A stretch of DNA of 47,535 bases from Candidatus Latescibacterota bacterium (GTDB lineage: Bacteria; Latescibacterota; UBA2968; UBA8231). Below, piece after piece: positions 26,192-34,594 of the stretch (positions are counted from its first letter, which is position 1; each line of letters begins with the position of its first letter). The stretch is taken from assembly GCA_020852055.1 (NCBI GenBank), contig JADZBP010000032.1, positions 1 to 47,535 of the forward strand, written 5' to 3'. Position numbers and translations under genes: made by a program. The notes below the pieces were generated by a model. That model made no database searches. It worked only from the letters and a program-made list of their open reading frames with translations, and was not told the origin of the DNA.

Positions 26192-28669
26192 ATGGCGAAA
26201 AAAGTCCCGGGGCCGGCGGCCCCTCCCAGTGCAGCGGCAATGGATACGGGCCCTTCCCTGTGGCACCGCCCCTGGTTCCCCGCCGCCCTCTTTCTGCTCT
26301 TGAGCCTGGTCTACTTCTCCGAGTTCCTGGTCTCGGGCAAGATCGTCTTTGGCAGCGATATCGGCACGGATTTCCACCGGGGCGAAACCTCGCTGAGCGC
26401 CAAGCTGGGGGAACTGGCCCAGCCCATGTGGAGCGAACGCATGGGCGGCTTTCCCGAAGGCGAGGGCCTGCGCTGGCAGTACTTCCCCACCTTCCCCATC
26501 TATCTGTTCACCACCTTCCAGCGGCACATCGGCTTTCGCTATATCCTGACCGTGTTCCTCGCCGGCCTGGCGATGTACCTGTACCTGCGCCAACTGGGCA
26601 TCGGCCGCACGGCGGCGATCTGGGCCGGGGTGGCGTATATGTCGGCGCCCACCTTCCTGGCCTTTCCGTACGCCGGGCACTACGCCAAGATGGCGGTGAT
26701 CGCCCTCTTCCCGCTGATGGGCTTGATGATCGAGCGGGGCATGGATGAGGGGCGGCCGCTCTACTTTGCCGGCCTGGCCCTGCTGGTGGCCGCCGGCATC
26801 TACTCGCCGCACCTGCAGATGCTCTACTACGCCCTGTGGGGGGTGGGGTTCTATCTGCTCTTCAAGCTCTACCAACTCTACAAGGCCGGCACTCCCAGAC
26901 CCATCCTGGCCCAGCGCACCGGCCTCTTTGCCCTGGCGGTGGTCCTGGGATTGGGCGTGGGCGCCGAAGGGCTCTTTCCCTCCTTCTTCTACACCCGCAG
27001 CGAGTCCAAACGCGCCGCCGGCGAGCAGGGCCGCAGCCCCGAGGAGCAGCTCGAATTCGCCCGCAGCTGGGCCTTACACCCGGAGGAGGTGGGCTCGCTG
27101 GTGGTGCCCGAGTTCGGCGGTTTCGCCGACCCCAAGGGCAACGAGAACTACTACTGGGGCCGCAACGCCCTCAAACTCAACTCCGAGTACTTCGGCATCC
27201 TGGTGCTGCTGCTGGCGCTCCTGGCCCTGCCCCGGCTCAAGGAGCAGTCGCGCCTGGTCTTCATGGGCCTGCTCTTTCTGTTTGCGTTGGGGTACGCGCT
27301 GGGGCCGCATACCCCGGTGCACTGGCTCTTCTACCAGCTGGCCCCCGGCGCCAGGGTGCTGCGCACCCCGGGCATGATCGCCTTTCTCTTTGCCTTTCCC
27401 GCCTGTGTGCTGGCCGCCCATAGCCTGCACCGCCTGCTCGAAGGAGAAGCGGGAGTGGACCGGCGCCTGCTCCTCTGCGGCGGGGCCCTGACGGGACTGG
27501 CCCTGCTGCTGGCCCTGGCCCCCGGCGCGCTGACGGGCATGTGGATCTCGCTCTTCTACGGCGACATCGCTCCGGGCAAGCGCCAGGTCCTCGAAGCCGG
27601 CCTGGGCTGGCTCTCCAAGGGCAGTCTGATCGTGGCGGTGGTGGCCGGGGCGGGCACGGCCCTGCTCTATCTGCGAGCCCAGCAACGGCTGGCCACGGGC
27701 TGGCTGCTGGCCGGGCTCATCGCCCTGACCCTGGTGGACACCTGGCGCATCGACCACGTCTTCCTCAAATACGAGGACCCCTCGCGTGCCACCGACATCC
27801 GCCAGGAGAACCCGCGCACGGTGGAGTTCATCAAGCGGGACAACCAGCTTTGGCGGGTTTTCCCGCTGCCCGACTACGATATCGTCAATCAGGCGGGGTA
27901 CCATCTCTACGGTGTTCCCGGGGTGAGCGGCTTCCACGATTTTACCCTGCAGCGCTACGACCGGCTCTTGCAGGAAATCGCCCCGGTCAGTTCCTATCTG
28001 GGCGCCAAGTACTATCGCGGACAGCAGGTGCCCTACAGCGACGAGCAGTTGCTGGAGGCCATCCATCCGCTGCTGAATCTCTTGAGCGCCCGGTACATCG
28101 CCGCCCCCGGCGGCATCCAGCTGAACTCCCCCGCCTTCCCCCTGGCCTTCAAGGGCGAACAGTACCTGCTCTACGACAACCCCACCGCCCTGCCCTGGCA
28201 CAGCCTGGTGCCCACCGCGCAGGTGGTGTCCAGCCAGGACGAGGCCCTCGAGCTGCTCAAGGCGGGTAAGGTGGAGTTGCGGCGCACGGTGCTGCTGGAG
28301 CAGGAACCACCGGGGGGCTTGAGTGGTGAGGGCGATCCGGCCCGCGACGAGGTGGAGCGTCAGGTCTACGATCTGGCCGGCGGACGGGTAGCGCTCAAGA
28401 CCCGTTCCGAGGGCCCGCGCCTGCTGCTGATCGCCGAGAACTACTTCCCCAACTGGCAGGCCACCGTCGACGGCCAGCCGGCCCAGCTGTTGCGCGCCGA
28501 CTTCGTGTGGCAGGCGGTGTACGTGCCGGCCGGCGAACACCAGGTGGAGCTGCAATACCATTCTCGGGCGGTTTCCCTCTCGCGCTGGGCCGCCCTGTTG
28601 AGCCTGCTGCTGGTGGTCGGGGTGGGGGTCTGGGACTGGCGGCGGGGGCGCAGCGCCTCTCCCGCATGA
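26192..28669 (+). CDS. YfhO-family multi-pass membrane protein
   Basis: An 825-residue protein with about 11-13 membrane helices up to residue 530, then a large outside domain (about 545-800) and a last helix near 800-818. The early loop with GSDIGTDFH after the first helix, and the late 'ENYFPNWQATVDGQPAQLLRADFVWQAVYVPAGEHQVELQY' type region, are those of YfhO/GT-C-like proteins. In Gram-positive bacteria YfhO adds sugars to lipoteichoic acid. Here, within a glycan cluster, transfer of a lipid-linked sugar outside the membrane is likely. Its stop overlaps the flippase start as ATGA. Confidence 0.85.
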   Translation: MAKKVPGPAAPPSAAAMDTGPSLWHRPWFPAALFLLLSLVYFSEFLVSGKIVFGSDIGTDFHRGETSLSAKLGELAQPMWSERMGGFPEGEGLRWQYFPTFPIYLFTTFQRHIGFRYILTVFLAGLAMYLYLRQLGIGRTAAIWAGVAYMSAPTFLAFPYAGHYAKMAVIALFPLMGLMIERGMDEGRPLYFAGLALLVAAGIYSPHLQMLYYALWGVGFYLLFKLYQLYKAGTPRPILAQRTGLFALAVVLGLGVGAEGLFPSFFYTRSESKRAAGEQGRSPEEQLEFARSWALHPEEVGSLVVPEFGGFADPKGNENYYWGRNALKLNSEYFGILVLLLALLALPRLKEQSRLVFMGLLFLFALGYALGPHTPVHWLFYQLAPGARVLRTPGMIAFLFAFPACVLAAHSLHRLLEGEAGVDRRLLLCGGALTGLALLLALAPGALTGMWISLFYGDIAPGKRQVLEAGLGWLSKGSLIVAVVAGAGTALLYLRAQQRLATGWLLAGLIALTLVDTWRIDHVFLKYEDPSRATDIRQENPRTVEFIKRDNQLWRVFPLPDYDIVNQAGYHLYGVPGVSGFHDFTLQRYDRLLQEIAPVSSYLGAKYYRGQQVPYSDEQLLEAIHPLLNLLSARYIAAPGGIQLNSPAFPLAFKGEQYLLYDNPTALPWHSLVPTAQVVSSQDEALELLKAGKVELRRTVLLEQEPPGGLSGEGDPARDEVERQVYDLAGGRVALKTRSEGPRLLLIAENYFPNWQATVDGQPAQLLRADFVWQAVYVPAGEHQVELQYHSRAVSLSRWAALLSLLLVVGVGVWDWRRGRSASPA

Positions 28670-30141
28670 GCACCCCGCAGAAACTCCTCAAGGGGTTTCT
28701 CTACACCCTGGGCAGCGGGTACATGGCCCGGCTGGCCAGCGTGGTGCTCACCATCCTGATCCGCCGGCAACTGCCGCCGGCCGTTTTCACCGACGCGGTT
28801 TTTGCGGTGACCCTCTTCACCCTGCTGGCCAGCCCGCGCGAGTTCGGGCTGATGTACGCCCTGCTGCACTTTCAGGAAAAAACCCGCGCCTTCGTCCAGA
28901 CCCACTTCACGCTGAATCTGATCATCTGCGGTCTGACCCTGCTTTTTGCCCTGGGGGTGATGGCCGTGCTGCATTGGGGCTGGCCCCAGACCTTCGCCCG
29001 CACGCCGGTACTGCTGGCCGGCATCCTGTCCATCCTCTTCTTTCTGCGCAACCTCACCCTCACCGCCGAGGGGCTGCTGCGCATGGACTTCGAGTTCGGC
29101 CGGCTCTCCCTCTTCCACGGGCTGGGCACGGTGCTGGCGCTGCTGGCCGCCCTGGCGGCGGCCTGGGCCGGCTGGGGGGTGTGGAGTCTGATCCTGGGTG
29201 GCTGGACTACCTACTCGGTGTTCAGCCTGGTCTATACCTGTTTCTTCGCCGGGGCCGTGGGCCTGAGCCGGCCCCGGGGTTTCAACCGCCTGCATCTGGA
29301 CCGGGCCTGGACGCGGCGTCTGCTGGACTACGGGGTGTGGATCTGGGCGGGTTGGATGCTGCAGACCTTCATCCTGTGGTACGACAAACTGGTGGTGCGC
29401 CTGATGGTGGGCCGCACCGAGATGGCCCTGTACGAAAACGCCTGGTCCTGGGTGCAGTTGCCCACCGCCATCCTCACCCACATCATCTTCAACTACACCA
29501 ACACCCTTTATTCTCGCTACCAGCACGACCGCCCGCGCCTGAGCGAGGTCTTCTCGCGCATGATCAGCCTGGAGGTGTGGATCGCCTGGCCCCTGGCGCT
29601 GGTGCTGGTGCTCAACGCCCGCGAGGTGATGGCCCTGATGCCCGAGTGGGGGGTTTCGGCGGGCATGATCACCTGGCTGGCGGGGTACGCCTTTCTGCGT
29701 CCGCTGATGGACGACTGTTTCGGCCTCTTGTGGGCGGTGGGTGGCACCCGGCTGAGCGCCCGGCTCATGGGGTTGCAGGCGTTGGTGGCCGCGCTGCTGG
29801 TGCCGGCCATGGCCTCGGTATGGGGGGTGCAGGGGGTGGCCGGCAGCATGGGGTTGGTGGCGGCTGTCGGCTTGCTCAGTCTGTTCTGGGGGGTGCGGCA
29901 CTACGTGAGTGTGTCGTGGCCGAGGATCTTCGGTGCCCCGCTGCTGGGCCTGGGCCTGGCCGCCGGCGCCGGGGTGGGCTACACCGCCATCGCCCAGGGC
30001 CATGCGCTGGTGGACTTTGTGCTGCGCAGCGCCCTGATGGTGGGTATCTACGCCGGGGTGGTGGGCCTGCTGGAGCGGCGGCAGATCGCCGAGAGTGTGG
30101 CGCAGGTGCGCCGGCTGCTGGCGGAGCGGAGGGCCGAATGA
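28666..30141 (+). CDS. Oligosaccharide flippase (Wzx-like)
   Basis: A 491-residue protein with about 12-14 membrane helices and almost no soluble domain. It has the polysaccharide-flippase pattern: an N-terminal 'YTLGSGYMARLASVVLTILIRRQLPP', an early 'FGLMYAL' loop and paired helices with few charges. Such proteins turn lipid-linked oligosaccharide from the inner to the outer side of the cytoplasmic membrane. The ATG overlaps the YfhO-like gene, so the acts of flipping and outside sugar transfer are coupled in expression. A 181-base gap with a structured repeat follows. Confidence 0.85.
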   Translation: MSTPQKLLKGFLYTLGSGYMARLASVVLTILIRRQLPPAVFTDAVFAVTLFTLLASPREFGLMYALLHFQEKTRAFVQTHFTLNLIICGLTLLFALGVMAVLHWGWPQTFARTPVLLAGILSILFFLRNLTLTAEGLLRMDFEFGRLSLFHGLGTVLALLAALAAAWAGWGVWSLILGGWTTYSVFSLVYTCFFAGAVGLSRPRGFNRLHLDRAWTRRLLDYGVWIWAGWMLQTFILWYDKLVVRLMVGRTEMALYENAWSWVQLPTAILTHIIFNYTNTLYSRYQHDRPRLSEVFSRMISLEVWIAWPLALVLVLNAREVMALMPEWGVSAGMITWLAGYAFLRPLMDDCFGLLWAVGGTRLSARLMGLQALVAALLVPAMASVWGVQGVAGSMGLVAAVGLLSLFWGVRHYVSVSWPRIFGAPLLGLGLAAGAGVGYTAIAQGHALVDFVLRSALMVGIYAGVVGLLERRQIAESVAQVRRLLAERRAE

Positions 30142-30179
30142 AAGCTCGCGTGATCAAACGGCGGGGAGATGACCCCGGA

Positions 30180-30283
30180 GATCTTTCCCTGGGGAGTGGT
30201 TGGGTTGGGAAGGACGCGGGTGGAGGGGAAGGGAGAGCGGAGCGAAGCGAGCAGAGCGGCAAGTCCGCGCCTTGGGAAAGATC
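30180..30283 (+). repeat. Structured intergenic repeat, family 2, short copy
   Basis: The 104-base element starts GATCTTTCCCTGGGG and ends CCTTGGGAAAGATC; the outer ten bases pair perfectly. Inside are a GA-rich strand and the block GCAGAGCGGCAAGTCCGCG. A second copy lies at 45900-46067 on the other strand, with the outer pair changed to GATGTTTCCC/GGGAAACATC. It lies 40 bases before the GT2 gene, in the sense direction. It has no gene. Confidence 0.8.
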
Positions 30284-30322
30284 GAAGTGGGTCGCTCCCC
30301 GACGCGTTAACCAAGACTATCG

Positions 30323-31144
30323 ATGATACCCGAACTCTCCATCATCATCGTCAGCCACAATGCCCGGCAATGGCTGGGGCAGTGCCTGGGCTCGCTGCGC
30401 GCCCACGCGGAGGTGGCGGCGGAGATCATCGTGGTCGAGAACTGCTCGGACGACGGCAGCGCCGAACTGGTGCGGGAGCAATTCCCCGAGGTGAAGCTGC
30501 TGTGCAACACGCAGCGCCAGGGTTTTGCCGCCAACAACCAGACCGGCGCCCTGGCCAGCAGCGCCCCCCTGCTGCTCTTCCTCAACCCCGACACCGAGGT
30601 GCCGCCCGGCAAGCTGCAGGCCATGATGGCGGTGGCGGCCCGCCATCCCGAGTGCGGGGTCTTTGGCAGCCGGTTGCTCGACGGCGAGGGCGGGGTGGAG
30701 CGTTCGGCGGGCCGCTTCCCCACCCTGATCAGCATCGCCCTGGACCGCCTGCTCCAATCCCTGCCCCTGCTCCAGCCTCTGCTCGAGCGCTTCGCCCAGC
30801 GGCACTTCGGCCGGTACGAGCGGGAGCGCTATGTGGACTGGGTGACCGGCGCGGCCCTGTGGATACGCCGCCAGACCCTGGACCAGGCCGGCGGCTGGGA
30901 CGGCGAGCACTTCTTTATGTATTACGAGGATGTGGACCTGTGTTATCGGGCGCGGCGCACCGGCTGCCGGGTGCTCTTCGCCCCGCAGTCGGAGCTGTAC
31001 CACTACCGCAACAAGGCGCCCGTGGACCCGGGCCGCCGCAAAACCCTGATGCGCCGCGGCCTGCACGCCTTTGCCCGCCAGCACTACGGCCCGGCCCGGC
31101 GCTGGTTGTACCAGCACCTGCTCCGTCTGCCCGACCTGGATTGA
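30323..31144 (+). CDS. Glycosyltransferase family 2
   Basis: The 273-residue GT-A enzyme has SIIIVSHN at the start, VVENCSDDGS near 38-46, the metal-binding FLNPDTEV (N88-E92), the acceptor region WVTGAALWIRR near 173 and YYEDVDLCYRA at 200-210. This is the rhamnosyl/mycofactocin-like branch of GT2. It adds a sugar in the cytoplasm to a growing glycan. It follows the flippase, separated by the family 2 repeat, and leads into the nucleotidyltransferase gene four bases later. Confidence 0.9.
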   Translation: MIPELSIIIVSHNARQWLGQCLGSLRAHAEVAAEIIVVENCSDDGSAELVREQFPEVKLLCNTQRQGFAANNQTGALASSAPLLLFLNPDTEVPPGKLQAMMAVAARHPECGVFGSRLLDGEGGVERSAGRFPTLISIALDRLLQSLPLLQPLLERFAQRHFGRYERERYVDWVTGAALWIRRQTLDQAGGWDGEHFFMYYEDVDLCYRARRTGCRVLFAPQSELYHYRNKAPVDPGRRKTLMRRGLHAFARQHYGPARRWLYQHLLRLPDLD

Positions 31145-31148
31145 CTTG

Positions 31149-31643
31149 ATGGACTGCTTTGAATGGACGCCCTCGGGGCCCCGGCCCCTCGACGACCTGC
31201 TGGTTGCCCGCCGGGCCTGGCGGGCTGAGGGCCGGGTGGTGGTCACCACCAATGGCTGCTTCGACCTCCTGCACCCGGGCCATGTGCGTTTCCTGCAACA
31301 GGCCCGGGCCCGGGGTGAGTTGTTGATCGTGGGGCTCAACAGCGATGCCTCGGTGCGCCAGCTCAAGGGGCCGGGCCGGCCCCTGCTGGGCCAGGACGAC
31401 CGGGCCGCGATGCTGGCGGCGCTGCGCTGCGTGGACCACGTGGTGATCTTTGCCCAGCCCCTGGCCAACGAGCTGCTGGCCAGGCTGCAACCCGATATCC
31501 ACTGCAAGGGGGGCGATTACACCGCCGAGGCCCTGCCCGAGGCCGAGATCATCCGCCAGGGCGGCGGCCAGGTGTGTATCCTGCCTTTTGCCGCCGGGTA
31601 TTCGACCACCGGGTTGCTCCAGGCGATTCGGACAGGGGCCTGA
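31149..31643 (+). CDS. rfaE2: Heptose-1-phosphate adenylyltransferase-like protein (RfaE2)
   Basis: A 164-residue nucleotidyltransferase with TTNGCFDLLHPGHVRFL (NGCFD 35-39, HPGH 42-45), GLNSDASVRQLKGPGRP near 62-78 and YSTTGLL near the end. This matches the RfaE domain II proteins that make ADP-D-glycero-beta-D-manno-heptose, an LPS precursor. In many bacteria it is fused to a kinase as HldE; here it is separate. The ATG at 31149 is chosen since it begins just before the family's first helix. Being the last gene of the glycan cluster, it suggests heptose in the surface polysaccharide of a Gram-negative cell. Confidence 0.85.
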   Translation: MDCFEWTPSGPRPLDDLLVARRAWRAEGRVVVTTNGCFDLLHPGHVRFLQQARARGELLIVGLNSDASVRQLKGPGRPLLGQDDRAAMLAALRCVDHVVIFAQPLANELLARLQPDIHCKGGDYTAEALPEAEIIRQGGGQVCILPFAAGYSTTGLLQAIRTGA

Positions 31644-31738
31644 ACGGGGGGCCGGGAACCCCGAGGTTAGCATCTAAGGCGGACCGGCAGTATTATTATT
31701 GGCCGGGGTTGATCCCATCATAGAAACGGAGAAGGGCG

Positions 31739-33070
31739 ATGGAGGCAGCGAAGGGGCAGCGGCTGGTGTTGGGCATGAACGGGTATCAGTGGCTGGTGTT
31801 GTTTGCCGCCTGGCTGGGTTGGGGTTTCGATATCTTCGACGGGCTGCTCTTCAACTATGTGGCGCCCAATTGTGTGCCGACGCTGCTGCACCTGGAGATC
31901 GGCACGCCGCAGGCCCAGGCGGCGACCCTCTACTGGACGGGTCTGCTGACCTCCATCCTCCTGATCGGCTGGGCCCTGGGCGGCATTCTCTTCGGCAAGG
32001 TGGCCGACCGCATCGGGCGGACCAAGACCATGCTGCTGACCATGGCGATCTACTCCCTGGGCACCTGCGCCTGCGCCTTTGCCTGGGATATGTGGAGCCT
32101 GGTGCTCTTCCGGTTGCTGGTGAGCCTGGGCATCGGCGGGGACTGGGCAGCGGGGGCTTCGCTGGTGGCCGAGGTGGCGCCGGAGAACCGGCGGGTCGAG
32201 GCCGGGGCCCTGCTCTACACCTCGGCGCCCATGGGGCTCTTCCTGGCCACCTTCCTCAACTTCCAGATTGCGGGCAACTACTTCAAGGATATCCCCGAGA
32301 CCTCCTGGCGTTATGTCTTCCTCTGCGGCCTGATCCCCGCGGCCCTGGCCTTCTCGATCCGCTACTTCGTGAAGGAGCCCGAGCGCTGGGAACATCGCGA
32401 AAAGAAGGAGGCCAGACTCAGGGATCTGTTCGATCACGAGCATTTCCGCATGACGCTGAGCGGGGTCCTCGCCGCCATCGTCGCCCTGATCAGCTGGTGG
32501 AGCTGCAACGCCTTCCTCTCGGTGGTGGTCTCGGGGCTGGCCCGGGTGCAGGCGGCCACCGACGGCCTGGACAAAAGCGCCACCCTGGCCCTGGTGGAGG
32601 ATTGGAAACACCTGGCGACCAATGTCTTCAATCTGGGCGGGCTCATCGGCACCCTGCTGACCGTGCCCATCGCCAAACGCTTTGGCCGCAAACCCATGCT
32701 GGCCACCTACTTCCTGCTGTCCAGCCTCTCCATCTTCATCACCTTTGGGGTGGATCTGCCCGCCCACATCAGGCTGTACATGTACTTCCCCATCGGGCTG
32801 ACGGTGTTCGGTGTTTTTGGCTGCTTCACCTATTACCTGCCCGAACTCTTCCCCACCCACCTGCGCGCCACCGGCTCGGGGTTCTGCTACAACATCGGCC
32901 GCGTCTTTGCCTCGGCGGGTCCCTTCCTCGTCGGCAGCATCGCCTCGCAGGGGCAGAATACCCTGACCGCGGCCCTGACGGCGCTGTCCTGGATCGCCCT
33001 GGTGCCGCTGATCGGGGTGCTGGGTATGCCCTGGATCGTCGAGACCAAGGACCGCAAGCTGGTGGACTGA
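31739..33070 (+). CDS. MFS transporter, sugar or organic-acid type
   Basis: The 443-residue protein has 12 membrane helices. The MFS loop between helices 2 and 3 reads GKVADRIGRTKTM, and its second-half match is AKRFGRKPML. 'WGFDIFDGLLFNYV' in helix 1 (the Asp pair) and 'GIGGDWAAGASLVAEVAP' in helix 4 are those of the carboxylate/sugar porter groups. It likely moves a small organic acid or sugar with protons. No metabolic gene is joined to it: the 95 bases before it separate it from the glycan cluster and it ends facing a LuxR-type gene. Confidence 0.88.
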   Translation: MEAAKGQRLVLGMNGYQWLVLFAAWLGWGFDIFDGLLFNYVAPNCVPTLLHLEIGTPQAQAATLYWTGLLTSILLIGWALGGILFGKVADRIGRTKTMLLTMAIYSLGTCACAFAWDMWSLVLFRLLVSLGIGGDWAAGASLVAEVAPENRRVEAGALLYTSAPMGLFLATFLNFQIAGNYFKDIPETSWRYVFLCGLIPAALAFSIRYFVKEPERWEHREKKEARLRDLFDHEHFRMTLSGVLAAIVALISWWSCNAFLSVVVSGLARVQAATDGLDKSATLALVEDWKHLATNVFNLGGLIGTLLTVPIAKRFGRKPMLATYFLLSSLSIFITFGVDLPAHIRLYMYFPIGLTVFGVFGCFTYYLPELFPTHLRATGSGFCYNIGRVFASAGPFLVGSIASQGQNTLTAALTALSWIALVPLIGVLGMPWIVETKDRKLVD

Positions 33071-33090
33071 GCCGCGCTCCGGGGGCGGCG

Positions 33091-33666
33091 TTATTGCCCG
33101 GCTGCTGCCGGGTCTTCCGGCGCCGGGGTAGCGGTCGCCTTGTTTTCCAGGGGCAGCAGCAGATCCTCCAGAAAAAAGGCCGAGAGTTCAGCCCGCCCGC
33201 CGAGCCCGGACTTGCGGTACACCGCTACCGCCTGCTGGCGCACGGTGCGCTCGCTTTTGCCGCACAGTTCGGCGATTTCCCGGTGGCTATATCCTTTGAG
33301 CAGGAAGAGGGCGGTCTCCTTCTCCATCGGGGTCAGTTGCCAGGCATCCAGCTGCACGTCGATGGCCCGGCCCAGCCCGGCTAGCAGGTCCCTGGCCCGC
33401 TGGCTCCAGGCGTCCCGCTCGGCCTGCCGCAGACGGAGGCTCTCCTGCACCCGCGACAGGGAGCGCTGGGCGGCAAACCAGCCCCAGGCCAGATAGACCG
33501 CCCCGCCCAGTCCCAGCAGGATAAAGCTGATCTCGAAGAAGAGGTGGAAGCTGAGTCCCGGCTCCGGCTCCGGGGCGTCCAGTTTCAGGTCCATCAGGCC
33601 GGCTAGGGTGAGGGCCAGGAGCAGCCCGGCCACGATCAGGCGCAGCCGCGATCTTTCGTCCGACAC
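33091..33666 (-). CDS. Membrane-anchored LuxR-type (GerE) transcriptional regulator
   Basis: A 191-residue protein with two membrane helices (about 10-27 and 43-63), a coiled-coil linker (65-105) and a C-terminal LuxR-type helix-turn-helix (111-170; LTPMEKETALFLLKGYS then SERTVRQQAVAVYRK). The few residues between the two helices would face the periplasm. A DNA-binding domain held at the membrane without a receiver domain suggests direct sensing of an envelope or membrane signal. It is divergent from the DUF2231 membrane protein gene, a natural target (inference). Confidence 0.85.
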   Translation of the reverse strand: MSDERSRLRLIVAGLLLALTLAGLMDLKLDAPEPEPGLSFHLFFEISFILLGLGGAVYLAWGWFAAQRSLSRVQESLRLRQAERDAWSQRARDLLAGLGRAIDVQLDAWQLTPMEKETALFLLKGYSHREIAELCGKSERTVRQQAVAVYRKSGLGGRAELSAFFLEDLLLPLENKATATPAPEDPAAAGQ

Positions 33667-33810
33667 CGGTATCCGACCTCCGCCGTATAGCGTTATATCC
33701 CCTTAAAAAGACCGCTCTTAGAACATTTGCCGGATGGTTTTTCCCCCACCGGGGACCGATCTTGTCTCCAGGGCACCCAGCCCTCAACCTCCAACATAGG
33801 GAGAAAAGCC

Positions 33811-34323
33811 ATGTTGCCAAGTCCGTTGCATCCCGCCCTCGTGCATTTCCCCATCGCCCTGATGGTGCTGCTCCCGCTGGTGGCCCTGGTCGGGCTGATG
33901 GCCATCCAGCGCGGGTACCCGGCCCGCCGGAGCTGGATGGTGGTGGTCGCCTTCCAGGGGCTGCTGGTGCTCAGCGCCGTGGTGGCGCTCAAGACCGGCG
34001 AAAAAGAGGAGGACCGCGTCGAAAAGGTGGTGGCCGAGTCGCTCATCGGCGAACACGAGGAAGCGGCGGAGGCCTTTTTATGGGCTGCGGCGCTGGTGCT
34101 GGTGGTGGCGCTGGCCGGGTTGCTGGAGGGACGCGCCGGCAGTCTGGGGCGGATCATCGCTGGGGCGGGCACCCTGGTGGTGCTGGCGCTGGGGGTGCAG
34201 TTGGGCAGCACCGGCGGCGAGCTGGTTTACAAACACGGAGCCGCCCAGGCGTACAGCTCGCCGGCGGCGGCCCAGGCCGCTGGACCGGGCGAAGCCGGGG
34301 AAAAGGAGGATGACGACGATTGA
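33811..34323 (+). CDS. DUF2231-family membrane protein
   Basis: A 170-residue protein with four membrane helices (about 10-30, 42-60, 88-105, 112-130). It opens with HPALVHFPIALMVL, the hallmark of DUF2231 proteins (HPxxVHFPIAL), whose two His may bind haem or metal. The tail is Ala/Pro/Gly-rich and ends in an acidic Glu/Asp run. The function is unproven; relatives occur beside cytochrome and Rieske proteins. The ATG at 33811 is preceded by AGGGAG. It is divergent from the membrane-tethered regulator. Confidence 0.8.
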   Translation: MLPSPLHPALVHFPIALMVLLPLVALVGLMAIQRGYPARRSWMVVVAFQGLLVLSAVVALKTGEKEEDRVEKVVAESLIGEHEEAAEAFLWAAALVLVVALAGLLEGRAGSLGRIIAGAGTLVVLALGVQLGSTGGELVYKHGAAQAYSSPAAAQAAGPGEAGEKEDDDD

Positions 34324-34444
34324 GGCCGGTTGGTGCCGGGAAAATAGTTTTTTGGGCGCGGCAACGGAAAATCCGGAGGTTTCCTTCGATAATACCCCGT
34401 AGTGCTGCTGCCGTCAGGGCAGAGGGCAACGCGAACCGCGGCGG

Positions 34445-34486
34445 GCCAGGCAAGCGGGGCCGCACATCTGCCCCGGCTTGCCTGGC
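34445..34486 (+). other. Long perfect hairpin upstream of the hybrid kinase
   Basis: GCCAGGCAAGC pairs perfectly with GCTTGCCTGGC (11 bp) and is extended by GGGG/CCCC with one bulged G around an 11-base loop. No T-run follows, so it is not a simple terminator. It is the main feature of the 271-base gap 34324-34594, which otherwise shows only AT-rich, promoter-like sequence at about 34490-34520. Confidence 0.7.
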
Positions 34487-34594
34487 GGTCGTTAAGTTGT
34501 AATATTCGACATATTAGTAGCTTCAGACCGCATCGCTCCAGCCCTTCCGCTTTGCCACAAGATCTCCAGACCTATTGCCACGCAAGAGGTGCTG

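Noticed and set aside
34324-34356. Terminator after the DUF2231 gene (CCGG-TTGGTG-CCGG and a later T6)
   Set aside because: The stem is only four pairs and the T-run begins eight bases later; too weak to support.
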